Assembly: GCA_034401135.1 (NCBI GenBank)
Contig: JAWZSP010000003.1
Span: 3,720,001 to 3,784,000 of the forward strand
Origin: Volutella citrinella
Lineage: Eukaryota; Ascomycota; Sordariomycetes; Hypocreales; Nectriaceae
Direction: 5' to 3'
Length of the DNA: 64,000 nt
Position 1 is the first letter of the stretch; each line of letters begins with the position of its first letter. The notes under the pieces were generated by a model. That model did not search any database and was not told where the DNA came from. It was given only the letters and a program-made list of their open reading frames with translations. This document shows, in pieces, positions 1 through 14,172 of this stretch. The position numbers were made by a program, and so were the translations under genes.

Positions 1-2273
1 CGGTCCAGGACTGATCGAGCCTTGACAACGAGGCCATTCCTTTCCTCGAGGCGGGCATATAGTAGCCAGAGGGGCACTGACTTGGGAACTGCCTTGACAC
101 CAGTACCGTACGCCTCCCGGGCTTGGCCCACCTTGCCAAGGTCTTCGTAGATCTGCCCCTTCAGCATCCACAGCTTGGCAGCAGAAGGGAATAGCTGGAG
201 GGCTTGGATGACCAGGTCCAGGGCGGCTTCGATGTTGCCCAGGACTCTCTCGAAGACGACGCTCTTCATCCAGACACGATCGGTCGGGGCCTGCTCTCGC
301 GCAATCTCCAGCAGACTTCGAGCCTGGTCGGCATTGCCATTCTCGGCCTCCAGCTTGACAGCAGCCAGCCAAATATCCTCGTTGTTGGGATTCTGGTTGA
401 AAGCCCGCTTCAGCACCAACCGAGCATTGTCCACCTCTCCAGCCTGCCACTTCTCCTTGGCCAGCATCATCCACAAGTCTTCGCTCTTCGGGCAAGCCTC
501 TACCGCCTTCTCCAGCACCTGCCATAGTGACTCCCGTGTCCCGTGATTCCTTTCTAGGTCTGCCGCCGCCGTCCACATCGTCTTGCTGTTGACAAACACG
601 CGCAGCGCATAGGCGTAGATGGCCCTTGCGGTCTCGTATTTGCCTCTGTTGATACTGGCGCGAGCATCCTCCATCCAGGTATCCTTGCGATCGTCATCTT
701 CGTCCAGGCCCCACCCAAGTGTTTCTTGAATAATGTTGCCGCAGGTGATGATGGCGCCCTCCTCCTCACACCGCTCTGCCTCGGCGATCCACTCCTCACG
801 CTTGGGCATGGCCGACTCCTTCGCGAGAACCTGCACACCACGCTTGATGACATTGACCTTGGTGCCCTGACCCAGCTGCTCTTGCAAACGCGCGGCCGCA
901 ATCCAAATCTCGTACGAGGTAGGAACCGCCTTTCGTGCCCTGTTCAGTACCTTTTGCGCATTCTCGGGGGTCTCCAGGCGCGCCAAAGCCAGCCATAGAT
1001 CAACAGACAGGGGGATCAGTTCTGTGGCCTTGGCAAGCAGCAGCTTTGCATCATCAGGGTCCTCCTCCAAGTTGACAGCTTCCTTCCATAGCGCCTCGGA
1101 CTCGGGAATGTTGTCGAGGGCTTGTCTGATGACGCGCTTCTTGTTGCTGGGCAGAGTCTCCAACCTCATGGCTTCAACCCATAGCCGAACTGACTGGCCG
1201 TTGGCCTCGATGGCACGTCGCGCAATGACCTTTGCGTTCTGTGAGTCGTGGTTGAGGCGAATATTCTCCAGCCACACATCCTCGCTCTTGGGGCATCGCG
1301 TGCAGCCCGCGTCGATTGTCTTGCGTGCCGATACAATCTTGCCCGCAAGTTCTTCAAGTCGTGCTGCAGCAATCCATCCAAGCGCATTGTTGGGGTTCGT
1401 CTTGACCACGGACTGCAGCAGCTCCCGCACTCGGTTGATGTCGCCAACCTGGGCCTGGGCCTCGGTCATCTGCATCTTGTTGAGATTGGTGATGTAGCCC
1501 TGCGGATCGATGCTCGTTGAGCTGCCTCCAACCGTGGAGGCGCTGCCCTGTGAGGCCTGCTCAAGTCGCGACTTGAGCACCTTGTCTCGCGCCGCACCGA
1601 TTTTGGCAAAGTTGGTCATGGTTCCGTCTGAAGCATCTCCCCCGCTTGATGCAGTGCTCTCATCCATCACAGTCGTCCCCAGCTCAGTCGAGTCTCGTGC
1701 AGCCGCAAGCACGCTGTCGGGAACCGCGTAGAATCGTTGTCGCAAGGCCTCCTTGCTTCGGCGGTTCTTGCCTGTCAAGTCTCCCACCTCGGGCAGGTTC
1801 GCCCACTCGTCGTCTGAAACTGTTGCAAGAGCTCGCTTGAGGTCCGAGAACTGTTGCTGGATCTTGGGGTTGTTGCGCTCGTACTCGTCTCGCTCGGCCT
1901 GCTCGCGTGCCTCTCGCTGCCTTTTTCGTCGGTCCATCCTCTCGTCGACCCATTCCCAGATCTTGTCGGCTTCTTCGTCATCCTTGTCGTACACTCCTCC
2001 TGCGAACAGGCCAACCTCGTTGTCGGGGTCTTGGTATCGCTCGTTGCTGTCGTCGGCCTCGTCCGTCGCTTTGTCCTTACCCTTCTTGCCATCAGGTGCG
2101 AGTCCCAGCTGAGCGGCGCGCTTGGCTAGAGCCTCTTTAATCTGGTCCTCACTCGGGCCGTCGCGCGCAGGTCCCAGGTCGGATCTTGTGGTGAAGCCAG
2201 TAGCACCTCGACCGAGACCAGCAACGTAGTTCTCGGGTGCCGGCTGGCTGAGGAAGTCGCGTCGGCTCGCCAT
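1..2273 (-). CDS. prp1: Pre-mRNA splicing factor PRP1/PRP6 (U4/U6.U5 tri-snRNP), 3' end cut by window edge
   Basis: Prp6-family proteins bridge U5 and U4/U6 snRNPs in the nucleus. The reading frame opens at the ATG on 2273-2271 and stays open, without an intron, to base 1 (about 757 codons). The family is usually about 900-950 residues, so the C-terminal part lies outside the window. The N-terminus matches the PRP1_N pattern: a start MASRRDFLSQPAPENYVAG, then GLGRGATGFTTRSDLGPAR, then an acidic/charged stretch with DKIWEWVDERMDRR. From about residue 260 there are repeated HAT/TPR-like helical pairs of the form W-x-x-x-A-R-L-E, for example GWIAAARLEE and LWVEAMRLE, and the last visible codons read WLLYARLEERNGLVV. 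It diverges from DIM1 across a 407-bp spacer. Identity is confident; only the missing end is uncertain. Confidence 0.93.
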   Translation of the reverse strand, partial: MASRRDFLSQPAPENYVAGLGRGATGFTTRSDLGPARDGPSEDQIKEALAKRAAQLGLAPDGKKGKDKATDEADDSNERYQDPDNEVGLFAGGVYDKDDEEADKIWEWVDERMDRRKRQREAREQAERDEYERNNPKIQQQFSDLKRALATVSDDEWANLPEVGDLTGKNRRSKEALRQRFYAVPDSVLAAARDSTELGTTVMDESTASSGGDASDGTMTNFAKIGAARDKVLKSRLEQASQGSASTVGGSSTSIDPQGYITNLNKMQMTEAQAQVGDINRVRELLQSVVKTNPNNALGWIAAARLEELAGKIVSARKTIDAGCTRCPKSEDVWLENIRLNHDSQNAKVIARRAIEANGQSVRLWVEAMRLETLPSNKKRVIRQALDNIPESEALWKEAVNLEEDPDDAKLLLAKATELIPLSVDLWLALARLETPENAQKVLNRARKAVPTSYEIWIAAARLQEQLGQGTKVNVIKRGVQVLAKESAMPKREEWIAEAERCEEEGAIITCGNIIQETLGWGLDEDDDRKDTWMEDARASINRGKYETARAIYAYALRVFVNSKTMWTAAADLERNHGTRESLWQVLEKAVEACPKSEDLWMMLAKEKWQAGEVDNARLVLKRAFNQNPNNEDIWLAAVKLEAENGNADQARSLLEIAREQAPTDRVWMKSVVFERVLGNIEAALDLVIQALQLFPSAAKLWMLKGQIYEDLGKVGQAREAYGTGVKAVPKSVPLWLLYARLEERNGLVVKARSVLD

Positions 2274-3899
<1,626 letters not shown>

Positions 3900-4690
3900 T
3901 GCTGTTCATGGCCATACCATATATACTTACATGAATGGATGAGTGGGTACTGGGCGGTCGGGTTGAAGATAGTTCTGGTTGTTCAAAAAGCAAGGCTTGT
4001 GGCGTTTTGGGGTTTTGCAAAACAGATCCAGGGGATCTACGTTGGTAGAGGAGACGCGCTGTGATACCTTTTTTACGACACCGTTCGCAAATTTTTACTT
4101 GAGTTTACCAAAAAATAAGCATAAATTTGGTATCTTCCATCGTGTGTATATACACCAAACCCATCTTTGTTTGTCCTACCACCTCTCACATGGCGTCCAG
4201 GCTTTCCCACTTCGTCTTTTCTGTGTTAAGTCGTCATAAGGCGTTACAATTACAACCCGAAGTTGCCACTTTTCCATCTATCAGGGTCTGGTGGGGAATC
4301 AAATCATTAAAAGGGGAAACAACAAGACTCCTCCCGAAAAAAAAAGCAAGGCTCACTGCGTGTGCAATAGAGAACCGCCTTTCTGATGTTGGACGGAATC
4401 CCAGGAGACAGCAAGAGCCCTGCAACAAACACGCAATATAGACCCAAGAAACACCTCACAGGGCGCAAATGCGGGGATTTGCCTATAGCCAAAGAATCAA
4501 ACCTGTTTTTGAGTCTCCATTTCTCCTCAATGTTCAGCCATGATTCGGTTGGAAATTTATCATCCAACGCCGCTTGCTCCCTGAGATGCCATGCCATGCG
4601 CGCTCAATATACACAAAGACAATTGTGCTTGACAAAGGAAAGGCCAAATGCGCTTCAGCCGAAAAGGCCTCTGCTCATCTAGTAAAAAGT
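3900..4690. other. Intergenic, convergent 3' regions of DIM1 and VAC7
   Basis: This 790-bp, comparatively AT-rich stretch lies between two convergent stop codons. It is expected to hold both 3' UTRs and polyadenylation sites. No coding or RNA gene is seen. Confidence 0.6.
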
Positions 4691-7438
4691 TCATCCAGTG
4701 GTTGTACCGTTGGGCGGGTCGTTGGCTGAGTTTGGCTTCACAGTCTTTCTTCCCGATACTGTTGCACTGCGAATACGAGCGCTCAGGGGAAGGCTGTACT
4801 TGACGACACCCTTCACAATGAGGTCGAACTCGTTCTGGTAAATTCGCTCCCAGCGGCGAGCGCCACCGACAGTGCTATTTCCAGGATATGCAAGCTGCAC
4901 TTCGCCCGTTGATGCAGAGGTGCCCTGGTGAAACAAGGATCCTTCAAACGTCAACGGGCTATCAAACTCTGTGATCCGTCCCAAGAGTACATTCGGTTTA
5001 GATTCGTCGTCGTCATCAGGATCGTCCATTGGAGGATCAAAATCAGGATCGTCTCGAATGCGGATATCCTCGGGACCGTGAGGCGCATGCGGATGCGTTA
5101 CCCACTTCCAGTCCGAGTCGGTCCCTGCAAATTCCGACTTTGCAAATACTTCCAGGTTTGCGTGGTCGATGGTAACAACGACGATATTAGGGTTGTGTGC
5201 TTTGACCGTCAAGTCAAACATCAGCACCTGATCGCTGGTGACAACGTTGTGAATTGCGGTGATTTCAATGCCCGTCATGGGCTGCGAAGTGGCAAACATG
5301 AAGCCAATCGCGCCAGTAATAACCAGCATGAACATCATGGTGAGGACGAGGCAAGCGGCGAACCGGTTGAGGTATGACGAGCGCCTCGCAAATGTTTGCG
5401 ACTCTGCCTGTCTGAGGGAGTGAGGCCCACGGCGGTTTCGGTTCGAGCGAATCGATCGCATGGACCCCATCAGCGGAGTGCGTTCATCATCCGCCCCTGT
5501 GTCCTCCATATCGTAGCTCGATGACATGTGCATCGTCGATCGCTTACCCCCAAGAGCACCTCTGGTTGAGTGGTTCCGAGGGCTGGGGGGGCCCGATGTG
5601 TTGCGAGAGCCAGACAGCTTTGTCCTGGCTGCATTAGGGAAGGGCGACTCGTTGTCAAACAGCGACGTATGGCTATTTCCGGGCTGTCGACCCCAACGGC
5701 CAATGTGATGGTGGTGCCTGGCAGTACCTCGTCCAGAGCCGCCGGCGCTACGGCTGCTTCCCTTGCCATCCTCATCTCCGGTGGTGAGGCTGTCGGTGCC
5801 ATTCGCGTTGAATGTGTTGACGAATTTCATCGTCTTCTTAGGTTGGTGGGATGGCCCAGACCCCTCCATGACGCCGTATATGGATCTCAAGTTCTGTCTA
5901 TCAGCCTGACTGACCATGGAGGTGGCACTGGGGGTCCTCGAATGGAATCTCCGGCCAGCACGGTCGTTTCCGTCAGGTGGATTAGAGTCGTAGACGAAGG
6001 TCTCTTCAGAGTCAGACGTGTTGGCTTCGTCCACGGCACTGGCAATGGTGGCTTCGAAGACGTCTGCCTTGGAACCTGGGCGCGGCATAGTTAGTAAAGA
6101 GTGGTCACGCGACCAGTGGCTGGCGGCTGGCTATATATAAGGGGAAAACTTTAAAGCTGGCAGCCACCAGGTCCATCTCTCCGCAACCATATCCCTCAAG
6201 GGGGATTGGAATGCGGCCAGAATGGGCGCTAGCGGGGACCAAATGCTGGGCTGAAATGACGCCCGAATCGAAGGAAAGAAAAACGGAGTTCTGGGTGTCT
6301 TACCTGTGCCAGAATTGACAGCAGGCTGTTTGCGTGCCGTCTTCTTCCTCTCTTTTTTAGGTTTAATCGTCTCCGAGCTCGGCTTCGCCTTGAGGGTCCC
6401 ATTGACGCCTTCAGGTTTTGGCCCAGTCGCTAGTGCAACCTGAGGAACGCTTGGAACAGTCTCGGTCTCAACCGTCATGCTTGGAGTCGAGCCGTCTTGC
6501 TTAGATTTGGCTGGCTTGCTCGACATGGCACTAGATTGCCTTGACACAAGGGGGGGCGGGACTGACGTGGTCCGTCGCTGATCAGCCTTATTATTGCTGC
6601 TGTCGCTCCCACTTTCATGCGCGCCCAAGTTTGGCCTGCTTCGCAGAGTCCGCTCGCCGAGTCCTGAATCAGAGTGGTTTTCTGAGATGGACAGCCTCTC
6701 CTTGACCTTGTCCAGCAAGGCAGACTCGTTTGCTGGCTGGGGAGAGTTGGGAAGGCTAACTTCTTGCACAGTTTCGAGCGCTCCTATGACTGGCGTTCGG
6801 ATTCCGGACTGGGGCTGAGGTTCGTCCAGCTCGCTGTCAGGAGTCGGGAGAGGCTCCGCAGGCTTAGGCGACGGTGTAGGTCGCTGGAGATTGATGGAAG
6901 GTACCTCATGCTCGCTGCGACGGGTCTGAACAGCAGGTCTAATGAACTGGCTCGGGGGAGGGGACCGCAGTCGCGGCGAGACAGGCCATCGCAGACTGTC
7001 ACGAATGTCGGCCATGGAGTTCGGCTTCTGCGGAGTGGGCGCCTGGATCTGATTGTTATGTTCGCTTGACGGCAGCAACGTGGGTGTGGTGGCAGCAGAC
7101 AACGATCGCGAGGGCGTCGTCGTGGAAGTAGCGAAGGCGGGTCTCGTCTGACGAGTTGGGCTCAGTTCGGTGCTGTTCTTGCGAGGCCTGCTGCCGACAA
7201 GTCGCTGAGAGGAGTTGGCCCTTCGAGGCTGGCGGGCGGGGGACGCCTCGCGCGATTCCAAAGGCGATGGGTTGGTGGAGTTATTACCCGATGAGTTCTT
7301 CGATGCCGAAGTGGCATTGGAGGTGGTCGAGTTGGGTGCTGAGAGGTCCATTGTGTTGGAGCGCCGTCTCTTGCTCTTGTTGAATGCGTTGCCGCCAGGG
7401 CTGGGCGCAGCTTCAGTCGAGAGGGATGATTTGTCCAT
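4691..7438 (-). CDS. vac7: Vac7-like regulator of PI(3,5)P2 synthesis
   Basis: Vac7 is a vacuolar-membrane protein that activates the Fab1 PI3P 5-kinase complex (with Vac14 and Fig4). There are two exons, 7438-6304 and 6075-4691. The 228-bp intron has a GTAAGA donor, CTAAC branch and CCCAG acceptor; the junction rebuilds a Gly codon inside NSGTGSKADVFEAT. The product is 839 residues. The first 580 residues or so are Ser/Pro/Thr-rich and disordered, with poly-Arg patches and a conserved segment DEANTSDSEETFVYDSNPPD. One membrane span follows (FAACLVLTMMFMLVITGAIG), then a lumenal domain containing MTGIEITAIHNVVTSDQVLM and VVTIDHANLEVFAKSEF, typical of the Vac7 family. An upstream TTG at 7498 is in frame, but the first ATG is at 7438. 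Length and layout resemble filamentous-fungal Vac7 rather than the longer yeast protein. Confidence 0.9.
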
Positions 7439-10400
7439 TGTGTGCGAAAGTTTGTCGAGGGGAACGATATCGACAGAGGCGCTCCGAATCAGGGACAATA
7501 AATGGCAATGCAGACAACCGACAAGCTCATTGTGGTTGGCTTGTCATCGAGCAGGACGGAAGGCAGCCAGAGACCTGCGCCGCTGCGGGCCGCCGAGGGC
7601 GCAAAACCCAACCGTATCCGAGACGGCAGCTGGGCTTGTCTGGCGAGAGCGGCTGCCGACAAGACGAAGCGGACGAGACGGACGGTTGGGCTGCTGTGTG
7701 ATGGAGTGTCGAAACGAGAAGAGCCGTGGCCGAGATGCTGATGGGGTATTGCTGCTGAAATTGAGCGAGTACGTCGCGAAATAGTTGGTGTCTGGTATGT
7801 TGCGCCTGTGTTGACGACAAGATGGAGGGACGGGTGGTGACGAGGAGACGTGGTCGAGGTAAGAGGTGAGCGGTGGTGAGCAGTAAGTGGTGACGACGGT
7901 GGTGGCCGTACAAATGTGTGGTGGTGGGCGTAGTGTCTACAGAGGAGATGCTGGGTGACGCTGAGACGTACCCTGCCGTACCTATATCCACACGCTTGTA
8001 AGGTGTATCCGCTCGTAAGGTACAGAGTACTGCGTACATGCTCCGCAGCACAGCGCACGGCTAGTACCTTCCGTGGCGCACAGCCGGAGAGGTATGACAA
8101 ATGTACCAAGGTCTCCGAGGTGCGCGGGCCGCTCGGCGCTGTTGGGGGTACCGGGTACCTGGAGCATACGCCTTCCTGCGTAACTCTTCCGGAGAACCTG
8201 GGCAGGGCAGGAACCTGGAAAGGGTATCCTGGCAGGGGCAGATTTTTGGGCTGGGGAAATAGCACGCGATTGGCCAGCCGAGGCGTGTGCGTGAGCATGA
8301 CACAATCTGTCGGGACGGCCTGTATTGGTGTGCCCTGGTGAGAAGGACGGGACTTGGATTCATCCAAGGCGGCCTAGCGCCATGGGCTTGCTTCTGCTCC
8401 CTCCTCCCCTCCCACCTCATTCCACCGGCTGGATGGGCTGCTGCACTCGCCTACTGCCCTGATGCCCAAGTGTGTTTTAGCGGCCCCGCGCCTGAAAAAG
8501 CCTGAAAAAAAGCCTCTAGGAGGTGGGCTTCCAGGGCGGGCTTCCACCAGCGCTTGTTGTGGTGCGGCGAGACGAGGGCCAGCAACGAAGCCCGGGAAGG
8601 GCAGGGCGACAGTATTTTGCGACAAAAGCAAGCACACGCAAAAACCAACCTACTGGACGGAGTGATGTCGTAACAACCCCCCTGCAACCCGGCAAACCAG
8701 TGACACGCACACTCGGCTCTCTTCCAAGTTCGGCTGCCCTTCGTTCCTCGGCCTATGTTCCTACCTGGTGGTAGAGTTTTTGGCGCAGTGCTTGATGGGA
8801 TGGGGTCAGAACACACTGGCACGGGCTTCATGACGGGTTTTGCTTTGAAATGAAGCGAGAGATTGAATGGCCTGATGAGGAACTCTCACTCTGTAGGTAG
8901 GTACCTATTGATCCACCTCGGAGCCTGGCTTGCTGAGAGGGCCCGACAAAAACAGTCGCTGGGAGATGGGGCACACGACAACCAGCCCTTTGCCGGTCGT
9001 CCTGTTGGGGCCAGCGCCATTCCACCGGCCACGCAGGGCCCAGTGTCGCCAACTCCCAGCCTGAGGCGGCCTGGTGGAGCTAGCCCTTGCCCACTGGAAT
9101 CATCATTGAGGGTCCTATGGCAGAGCCCTGCCCCTACCCTTTCCGGGTGGCTCCGCGCCCTACACAGCACTCCGCCCCAGGCGCTGGGTGCGCTGTGCTC
9201 CCACCATCACACACATCCCATCCCATCCTATCCGCCCTCTTGACATCCGAGGGGCCAACGGCGCACTCACCGGCTCTTTCGCCTCCTGCCCGCCTGGCCC
9301 GGTACCTGATCCGGTGCGACGTGGCGGACCTGACCAGGGCAACAATGCTTTTGGGGCGTGCAAGCTAATTATCAGGCCCTGTCCCCTCCCTTGTGCCTTG
9401 AGCGGGACATCTCCCTCGCCCAGGCACCAACTGCGCCAGAGGCCACTCGTCGCTGGATGCCTGGGTCCTCCAGAATAGATGGTGTTTGATAAGGTACCTT
9501 ACGACTGGAAAGAAGCCCTAGAGGGTACTATACTGAATCACATCCCGCGTGCCCCCATCACGCGGCCGTCAAATGTGGAAGTGTTACGCGGCCAAGAGCA
9601 CCGGGAGCCTGAGGTGAGTGAGGACAGGAGAAGAAGCCAGTTTCTGTCGCATTGTCGCATCCCAGGCAAATGCGCGCCTCGCAAGCACAAACCAAGGAGC
9701 GTTTGCCCCGGGGGCGCCATGCTTGGGTGCTGGTGGACGGATGGGCACATTAGCACAATCTGCCCTGATGGCTGGCTCGCAACTCGATGACTAAAGCAAG
9801 ACAGCAATCCAACGACCCGCTGTTTGACACGTACGTAGAGGCTAGAGATGCCCCCGTGCGGCATGTCGTTGGAAGTCGAGACTCCAATAGCAATCTTCAA
9901 GTTGCATGCGTATCTGATTCCCTCTCTGCAAAACTGCCGTGTTTTCTGCCTTTCTGTCGAATTGCCTTGCTGGAACGTCGGCGGCCCACGCCACGCAGCG
10001 GCTGTCGGCAGCCACCCGCGACGACAAGTACGTACACAATGTACATAAATCTTATGGATGGAATTGCCTGTGAAGAGATTGGCGCATTCCGTCCGGTGGG
10101 CTCAACGACATGCTTCCACGTCTCTCCCTACCAAGATTATCTCCAGTTCCAATCCCAGTGCATGTGCATATATGCGCCGCCGCCGTGAGCCCGAGGAGAA
10201 GCCGGCCAAAGCAAGCCACGGCACCTGTTCGCAGCCAGCGACCTGCTGTTACTGCGTACTACCAGTACTAGGTACGGAGTACAGAAAGACACAACGATCT
10301 GTTGAGAGGTCCCTGACGAGCCAAGGGCTGATTAGTCGCCAGTAATTAGATCAGGTACGGCGGGCAATAACATGGTAGCCTACCTTGCCCTACCCAGCAC

Positions 10401-13400
10401 CACAGACAGCGCCCTAATTAATTAACGAACTCGCCCATCACAATGGCCACCCGATACCAGTACCGTATCAAGCCCTGGACAAGGCCCGGGCTCCCGTGGG
10501 TCGGCCAGCGCCAGGCCCCGCGAGCCGGAGCGCCGGACCCCGAAGAGGCAACGGTCCACGCCAAACAGCCTGCCTCCTCCACTCGCCTGCTGGCCCAAGG
10601 CCCAAACCCCGATCGATGACTCTGCTCTGAGTCTGACCGCCATATCTGTTGATCCTAAGGGGGTGGATTTCATGCCCGACCGCCTACCAGCAGCTTCTTA
10701 GAAACGAGGCGGTATAATTACGGGCTTGGCCTCCTGGTGAGACGGCGGCCAGCATTGTTGAGGACGTCCTCTCTTTTTTTTTCCCCTAGGCCCAGGGCGT
10801 TTACTCCCTCCCACCAGGGGTGTGTTTTTTTTCTGCCTCCGCTTCCAGAAACCCCTGGGTGGCCCGGGGCTAACGACGTCTGGAAACGCTCAGCAGATTT
10901 CCCCAGAAGCCGCTCCATGCAAGATATAGTGCCATGCCATCAAAGCCACGAGGCCAAGGGCCAGGCGCCCCAGCCCTGAGCGGCCGTTCCATCAGGATCA
11001 CCAGGACACAACGAGGAGGGCAAATAATTACAGAAGGAATCACGTTGACAGTGAGCCACTTTGGTGGATTCCCCGAGGTCCGCCAGTGGTCGGTCGCCCA
11101 ACATGTCTACAGCCTTCCAAACCGCTTTTCATCAGGTCCAGCAAAGCCACATCCATTGATTCCATTCCCACATAATACTTGCATCAGGCGCATGCACAAA
11201 ATCCCCCTCTTCTGCCGGCTCGGCTCGAACAGTGAGAGGGCTGCCAGCTGTCACTGCCCGGACTAACGTGTGCATATTCCAGTGGCCCGGCCAGTGACGC
11301 ACGTCTCATCACCATGGTGGCAGGGTGTAGTCGTAATCAATCACATCCGTAGAGACCATTCTAGGACCTCGGTTCGGTTCACTCCATCATGCCATCACCA
11401 TTTCACATCCCAGCCCAGTTGCTCCTCCGGTTGATCTCGGACAGCGGCCATTCATCCGATAGCCGCTTCCAGACATGCCGAGTATTCGCGCGGGTGTGAC
11501 GCACAGGACGAACAGCCCCCTCCAAGGCTCCCCCATGTCCATCGACAATGGTATTGGGCATGTCGAGGCAGGCGGCTGCGGCCCAGCTGCAGGGCTTGAT
11601 TGAAGGCGTGAACCAATGTCGCGCCCCTCGCAACCCCACCCATCCTTCACTGTTGACTCCCGTCTTCCATGCCGCCCTCGGCCTCTCACAGCCCGACACG
11701 ATATTGATTGCCCACCCGCCGCCGACCCGCTGGTGGTGGGTGTGGCACATGTGTCGAGCCGACATGAGCAGGTCAGGCACCCGTGGCTTGGTGCTGTTGG
11801 CTTGGATGTACCCCGTGGCCCAAGAATGTCGGCGCAGCTACAAGCAATCTTCAGCCCTGGGTGATCAATCGCTGTACGACTTGCACCGGGCTGGCACCTT
11901 TGGAGGGCTTCAGCAGGCAGCCTTGGCGTGTGCTGGCCTCATTGACCCAGCCATCAGCTCGGCGCCTCAGATGACTTCGCCCCTTGCTTGCGCGGCGTCG
12001 TCCATCATATGTTGGCTGATGGCTCGACGGGAAGCCTGAGCTGTGCAAAGAAAAACAAAAATACCTCACCCTCCTCGTCTTGTCACACAGACGGCTCGCA
12101 TTGCATGCTGCCTTGGTCGCCGATGGCTTGTATAGGGTAGGTGGCCAGCCCATCTGGGACGAGTTGATGGAGTTGACGTGGTGGACACTGGCGGTGGCCC
12201 TTGCCCACAGTATGGACATCACCAGATCTCGGGCCGCAAGAATCTCAAACACGCCCCATTGCCCCTTACCATCCCACCGAAACAAAGGCACGCGCTCCGT
12301 CCTCGCGGGCCTTGCAAGGTGTAATAGTACATAGTGTACTGTACATACTTAGTATCTAATCTCCAGAAACAAGCTCCCCACGCGTCATTTCCGCCCAACC
12401 CAGCGGGCAGTCAGACGGGCCATGGCTCCCGCACCTCCCGGGCCTATCCAAGCCTCGGGTTCCTGCGCAGGTGATCCTCCCGCCGTGCGCGACCCCCCCG
12501 TCCACCCACGCTCTTTGCTGCTTTGTCCAGCCCAAGAGGCGCCAAACCTGCTAATCAGTAGGTAGCCTGGCCACCGAGGCACTCTGAAAATTCAGCACGG
12601 CAGGCGAAAGGGGGAATGGACCCCTGCGCCCTCGTTGGCTAATACCTCTCTGCTCTCTCTGTCTGGGCTTGGGAGGATGGAACAGCCGGGGGGGGGGGGG
12701 CTGCGCCAGGGTCTACCGGGATATTGCCACTTGTTCGTCACTGCTTGGTACGGCCCTCTGCCTGGGAGATGACGGTTGCGAATAGGCGTCAAACACAACA
12801 GCGGTGAACATCCCATCCCAGAGCCACAACCTTGCCGTCGCGGGAAGGGGGTTTCCAGTCTTTGATGAGTCCGAGGGGGCTTTCCGGCTGTCACTATCGC
12901 CTTTGCTGTGGTCGAAAGGGGGGGGCCTTTGTATCTGTGACTTTGTCCCGTTGTCATGAGAGGCTTGCCTTTTGCCGGAGACTTCGAAATTCCCTCGCCT
13001 CATTCATCAACTCGCGTGATGCAGGCAATCTACCCTGTCCAAATTAATACCATGGGGTAGGCGAGATTTCCGGTAGTATGGTATTTGTCGACCGACTTCA
13101 ACCTGTGTCATGTGTGCCTTGGATGATTTCCCCATGTTGTTAGAGGCCCCGACAGGGTGCGCAATCTTCTAGAAGCCTCGTAACCTAGTTCTATTATTTC
13201 TTGCGCCGCTGTTAATTAATCGCTAATCTGTCGTACTCGCCATTTGTTTCCTGGCGTAATCGTATGAAGCCCTGTCAATTAACTGCAACAGCTCGCCTTG
13301 TCTCCAAGCCAACCACCAACAACAGTAGCATTCGCTTCGCTGGAACTGACCAGCTGCCCACCACAAGCCCTCCGATATCCCGTCAGAACATGGATCTAAA

Positions 13401-14172
13401 CCCGGCGAGGGGCTATCTAGCAAGCGTGTAAGACTATGACCACCAGTTCCTGAATGGCAAGAGTATGCATCGAGATACCAACAAGAATCTTCCCACATGA
13501 GCAATACTGGAGGAGGACCATGTTAGGTTTAAATGTCATTGACCCCCTGGTTTCTAAAAGCAATAAGTCTTCGATATGTCGATAATCGACTGCTTTCTCA
13601 ATTCACCAACCCCCCGAACTGTTCCAGCAACAGGCGAATATTTAGCACTCGCATCATACAGTGAGTTTCGAAAATGTAGACCGCCTGGGCAGAATCAAAG
13701 ACTTTGTTAGTCTAGTGACATCAAGAGCTGCTACTCCATCATCCGTTCCCCTAAACTTCGCATTTAAAACGAAGCTATGTTCTCGATCGCAAGGAATAGC
13801 ATTTGGCAGACAGATGACAAGGTTGAAACTATGTAGTTTATTATCGCACTAGACAGGCGGTCGCCAAATGGCCGACCCTCAATCTTCAACCAGAGTATAC
13901 GGATGCATGTCTGACGGAGTCATCAAGAAGAACCCAGAAGCCCAACTCCACTGTATCTACTGCAATTGACGTAAATCGTACATGACCGGTCATGAGCAAC
14001 CACCCCATACTCCCTCCAACAGCGCCTTCTCTCAAACGAACAAGGACGTATATATGCTGCCGTCATAGGTGCTAATAGTATCCAAATAATCGCGCCGTCT
14101 AAAAGAGATCGGTCTTCCGCCCCTGCTCCGGTGTTCTCATTACCGCGGAACCTGCTCATCCAAGTCCCGATC
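7439..14172. other. Long gene-poor intergenic region (6.7 kb)
   Basis: I found no ORF with recognisable protein character here; the short open frames on both strands are low-complexity or Trp/Arg/Pro-rich shadows of GC-rich DNA. The first kilobase or so is the VAC7 upstream region, with many GGTGA-like and GGTGGT-like motifs around 7820-7930. Scattered GGTACC/TACGGAGTA palindromes occur, and a 13-base G run lies at 12688-12700. The last 0.8 kb (about 13400-14170) is more AT-rich. Unannotated non-coding transcripts or a fast-evolving spliced gene cannot be excluded. Confidence 0.5.
12688..12700. repeat. Poly-G tract (13 bases)
   Basis: There are thirteen consecutive G residues on the + strand, flanked by aacagcc and ctgcgcc. 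It is a mononucleotide tract that is prone to length variation and sequencing error. Confidence 0.9.

Noticed and set aside
7436..7498. Upstream start for VAC7 at 7498
   Set aside because: The codon there is TTG; the first ATG in frame is at 7438.
12688..12700. Poly-G run as a quadruplex regulatory element
   Set aside because: A single mononucleotide run in a gene-free region; it is also a likely length-error site, so no function is claimed.
13223..13504. Cys/Trp-rich 93-codon minus-strand frame, possible small secreted protein
   Set aside because: The track start is not ATG, there is no signal peptide, and Cys spacing is irregular.
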